DNA of 64,000 nt from Neorhodopirellula lusitana. Its GTDB lineage: Bacteria > Planctomycetota > Planctomycetia > Pirellulales > Pirellulaceae. The notes under the pieces are model-generated. The model was not told the origin of the DNA, made no database searches, and was given only the letters and a program-made list of their open reading frames with translations. Positions 61,565 through 64,000 of the stretch are shown here, one piece after another. The stretch spans positions 1,178,001 through 1,242,000 of the forward strand of contig NZ_FXUG01000001.1 in assembly GCF_900182915.1 (NCBI RefSeq), read 5' to 3'. Numbering within the stretch: the stretch's first letter is position 1; each line of letters begins with the position of its first letter. A program made the translations under genes and the position numbers.

Positions 61565-63169
61565 GTGCGTAATACCCTCCCCAAATTCCTTGTCGCTGTT
61601 GGCTTGATGGCCACGACTTGCCTGGCCGAACAACCCAACCCGGCAACGCTTCCCAATCCCAATGTCGAACCCGCACTGACCAAAATTGAGTCTGGGATTA
61701 AACAGGGGCCGTTCAAGGCCGAGTGGGATTCCCTGGAGGAGTACCAAATCCCGCAGTGGTACAAAGATGCGAAGTTTGGCATCTTCATTCACTGGGGGGC
61801 TTACAGCGTTCCTGCGTATGGAAGTGAGTGGTACCCACGTCAGATGTACATCGATACGAAACGGCGTGGAGACAACTTTTTTCAGCATCATATCGACACC
61901 TATGGGCCGCAGAAGGAGTTTGGTTACAAGGACTTCATTCCGGACTTCAAGGCAGAGAAGTTCGATGCCGATGCTTGGGCGCAGTTGTTTAAGGATTCCG
62001 GAGCCCGTTATGTGGTCCCGGTGGCGGAACACCACGACGGGTTCCCCATGTACGATTGCTCATTCACTCGTTGGGACGCGTCGGAAATGGGCCCGAAGCG
62101 TGATGTGATCGCTGAACTGTCGACCGCCGTCCGCAAGAAAGACATGAAGTTTGGCGTCAGCAGTCACCGAGCATTTAACTGGGTGTTTTATGTTCGCAAT
62201 GAATCGTTTGACAACGCGGATCCTCAGTACGCGGACCTATACGGTCGCCCGATGCCGTTTTTGTTCGATAAAGATGCCGCAAACTACCAAAAGAACTTTC
62301 CGGCGCAAGACAAACAGTTCAAAGACGATTGGCTGGCACGGTCATGCGAATTGGTTGACAAGTATCAGCCCGACTTGTTTTGGTTCGATTTTGGTATCAC
62401 TCCCAAACTTCAAACTACAGATCACGAGAACAACCCATTCGCTGGTCACCTCAAGCAATTCGCTGCTTACTACTACAATCAAACCGCAGATCAGCCTGCT
62501 GGCCTGGGCGTGATCAATTACAAATGGCGAGCGTTCCCAGAGAAGGCGGCCGTTCTGGATAAGGAACGATCCAAAATGGCTGAGATCCGTAAGCCGTTTT
62601 GGCAAACGGACACCGCCGTCAGTGCCAGTTCATGGGGCTACACCGAAAACCAAAAGTACAAGACACCTGATCGTCTGGTCGATGACTTGATTGATATCGT
62701 CAGTAAAAACGGCTGTTTGTTGCTGAACGTTGGGCCACGTTCCGACGGAACCATTCCTGAGGAAGACCAAGCGATTTTGAAAGCGATTGGTGGTTGGTTG
62801 AAGATCAACGGGGAAGCCATCTATGACACAACTCACTGGAAGACTTTCGGTGAGGGGGCGACCACGGTTTCGACCGGGCACACTTCCGAAGCGAAGGATA
62901 AGCCGTTCGTTGCCACCGATTTACGGTTCACCGCACGTGATGAGACTCTCTATGTCACCGGACTGAAGTGGCCCGAGGAAGGTTCGATTACCGTTCGCAC
63001 GCTAGCCAGCGACAGTGAATTTTATCCACAAGAAATTGGGGCGGTGTCGATGCTGGGTTCGGATGTGACGCTGAAGTGGAGTCGAGACGAAAATGGGTTG
63101 AAGGTTCAGCTTCCTGCTGAGCATCCCTCGGAGTTCGCATACGTGTTGAAAGTGACGGAGGCGAAGTAG
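61565..63169 (+). CDS. secreted GH29 alpha-L-fucosidase
   Basis: 534 residues from a GTG with TGGAGT upstream; signal peptide MRNTLPKFLVAVGLMATTCL. The barrel shows DAKFGIFIHWGAYSVPAYGS, VPVAEHHDGFPMYDCSFTRW and the nucleophile Asp in PDLFWFDFGITP, then CLLLNVGPRSDGTIPEEDQ and a C-terminal beta-sandwich. It is a complete GH29 and releases terminal alpha-L-fucose from glycans. Its TAG stop overlaps by one base the GTG of the next sulfatase gene, so the two are translationally coupled. Confidence 0.95.
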   Translation: MRNTLPKFLVAVGLMATTCLAEQPNPATLPNPNVEPALTKIESGIKQGPFKAEWDSLEEYQIPQWYKDAKFGIFIHWGAYSVPAYGSEWYPRQMYIDTKRRGDNFFQHHIDTYGPQKEFGYKDFIPDFKAEKFDADAWAQLFKDSGARYVVPVAEHHDGFPMYDCSFTRWDASEMGPKRDVIAELSTAVRKKDMKFGVSSHRAFNWVFYVRNESFDNADPQYADLYGRPMPFLFDKDAANYQKNFPAQDKQFKDDWLARSCELVDKYQPDLFWFDFGITPKLQTTDHENNPFAGHLKQFAAYYYNQTADQPAGLGVINYKWRAFPEKAAVLDKERSKMAEIRKPFWQTDTAVSASSWGYTENQKYKTPDRLVDDLIDIVSKNGCLLLNVGPRSDGTIPEEDQAILKAIGGWLKINGEAIYDTTHWKTFGEGATTVSTGHTSEAKDKPFVATDLRFTARDETLYVTGLKWPEEGSITVRTLASDSEFYPQEIGAVSMLGSDVTLKWSRDENGLKVQLPAEHPSEFAYVLKVTEAK

Positions 63170-64000
63170 TGCGTTTGCTATTGAAGACAACGACGCTGTT
63201 CTTGCTGTGGGCGGCGTGTGGGAACGTCGTCCACGCCGAGCGGCCCAATCTGATTTTCATCCTTACCGATGATCAACGTTATGACACGCTGGGCTGCACT
63301 GGCAACGAATTCATCAAAACCCCCAATCTTGATCAATTGGCTGCCGAGGGAACCTTGTTTGCCAACGCGTCAGTGACCAGCGCGATTTGCACGCCTAGTC
63401 GGGCGTGCTATTTCCTGGGGCAATACGAACGCAAGCACGGTGTTAACTTCAACTCCGGCACCGCAATGAGCCGTGATGCCTGGGCCAAAAGCTACCCGAT
63501 GGTGCTGCGGGAAGCGGGATACTTCACGGGGTATGTCGGCAAGAATCATGTTCCCATCGGTGAACAAGGTTACGATACCGATATCATCGATAAGAGTTTT
63601 GACTACTGGTATGCCGGACACGGCCACCTGACTTTCTATCCCAAGCGGCGTCATGAAATTTTCAAGGCGGCGGTCGCGGATACGCAAACCGAGATCGTCA
63701 GCGAAGGGGCGGTTAGTTTCTTGTCCGGCGAGGGCGGCTTCATTGAGGGGGCCGATGCGTTTCTAAAAAATCGGCCCGCGGGAAAGCCTTTCTGTTTGTC
63801 GATTGCTTGCAACTTGCCGCATGGCTCCAGCACGCGCACCATGGAAATGTTGGACAGCGACCCGGAGCTGTACCGGACGACTTATCGTGACCGTATGGAT
63901 CAAATTGGTTTCCCCAAAACCTATGTGGCCAAGGACCAGATCCTTACGCCCAAGCTTCCCACCGACGTGTTGTTTGATCAGTATCGGCAGGTCAATTACG
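63169..64000 (+). CDS. secreted S1 sulfatase (3' part outside the window)
   Basis: The frame opens with a GTG sharing its first G with the TAG stop of the fucosidase gene, encodes a signal peptide (LLLKTTTLFLLWAACGNVV), and stays open to the right edge (277 codons). Motifs: PNLIFILTDDQRYDTLGC, AICTPSRACYFLG with the formylglycine Cys near residue 74, and FTGYVGKNHVPIGEQGYD, where N replaces the W of the usual GKWH. This substitution marks a sulfatase subgroup different from those at 9-26 kb. It is probably an operon partner of the GH29 gene. Confidence 0.92.
   Translation, partial: MRLLLKTTTLFLLWAACGNVVHAERPNLIFILTDDQRYDTLGCTGNEFIKTPNLDQLAAEGTLFANASVTSAICTPSRACYFLGQYERKHGVNFNSGTAMSRDAWAKSYPMVLREAGYFTGYVGKNHVPIGEQGYDTDIIDKSFDYWYAGHGHLTFYPKRRHEIFKAAVADTQTEIVSEGAVSFLSGEGGFIEGADAFLKNRPAGKPFCLSIACNLPHGSSTRTMEMLDSDPELYRTTYRDRMDQIGFPKTYVAKDQILTPKLPTDVLFDQYRQVNY

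Overview
The window looks like chromosome from a marine planctomycete of the Rhodopirellula/Pirellulaceae type. The evidence is the dense set of secreted sulfatases and fucosidase-type hydrolases, the DUF1552 plus planctomycete-cytochrome (PSCyt1/DUF1592) pair, the ECF sigma factor of the Rhodopirellula/Verrucomicrobium kind, a Tat-exported Gfo/Idh oxidoreductase, a PEP-CTERM protein and many GTG starts. No rRNA, CRISPR array or phage was seen. There is one tRNA (Arg, anticodon TCG).

Layout. (1) 0-8 kb: a broken NAD(P)H-hydrate epimerase gene, an unknown secreted protein, a DoxX-like protein, a TVP38 membrane protein with its FAD/NAD(P) disulfide oxidoreductase, a REP-associated tyrosine transposase (RAYT) and a GT87-like membrane mannosyltransferase. 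(2) 9-26.5 kb, all on the minus strand: a polysaccharide-degradation locus with three intact S1 sulfatases, one truncated sulfatase, two very large multidomain enzymes (GH141-like beta-helix + PDZ + SGNH esterase + GH29; GH141-like beta-helix + chitobiase-type domain + PDZ + GH43-like propeller) and a GH29-like gene interrupted by six octanucleotide repeats. The enzyme set fits a sulfated fucose-containing polymer such as fucoidan. (3) 26.7-35.7 kb: PEP-CTERM protein, DUF547, a small lipoprotein, an ArsS-type radical SAM enzyme overlapping a PiT phosphate transporter, a fused selenodomain-associated transferase 1+2, DUF3179 and a three-repeat YHS-like protein. (4) 36-47 kb: tRNA-Arg, FetB-like permease, then nusA-infB-rbfA, an HhH-GPD-like protein with a histone-H1-like tail, yebC, and a YeiH-type exporter. 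(5) 48-64 kb: GH16, sigma/FecR-like/DUF1552/DUF1592 overlapping operon, two paralogous DUF1080-like proteins around a Gfo/Idh enzyme, a sulfatase fused to a GH43-like propeller, a GH29 fucosidase and a sulfatase running off the end.

The most striking feature is a REP-like palindrome (arms starting GTAGCCTAGGCTTCCAGC and their complement) present in 11 copies between 0.07 and 34.6 kb. Two copies bracket the RAYT gene that is the likely mobiliser. Copies supply stop codons for several genes, and one lies in frame inside the GT87-like gene, whose start and end are also formed by REP sequence. The family is absent from the polysaccharide locus (8.1-28.0 kb) and from everything after 34.6 kb. This suggests the polysaccharide locus is a later insertion that split an older arsenosugar-type neighbourhood. 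The second notable system is the octamer tract (22196-22243): the GH29-like gene is out of frame with six units and would be restored with five or eight, which predicts phase variation of a surface-polysaccharide enzyme.
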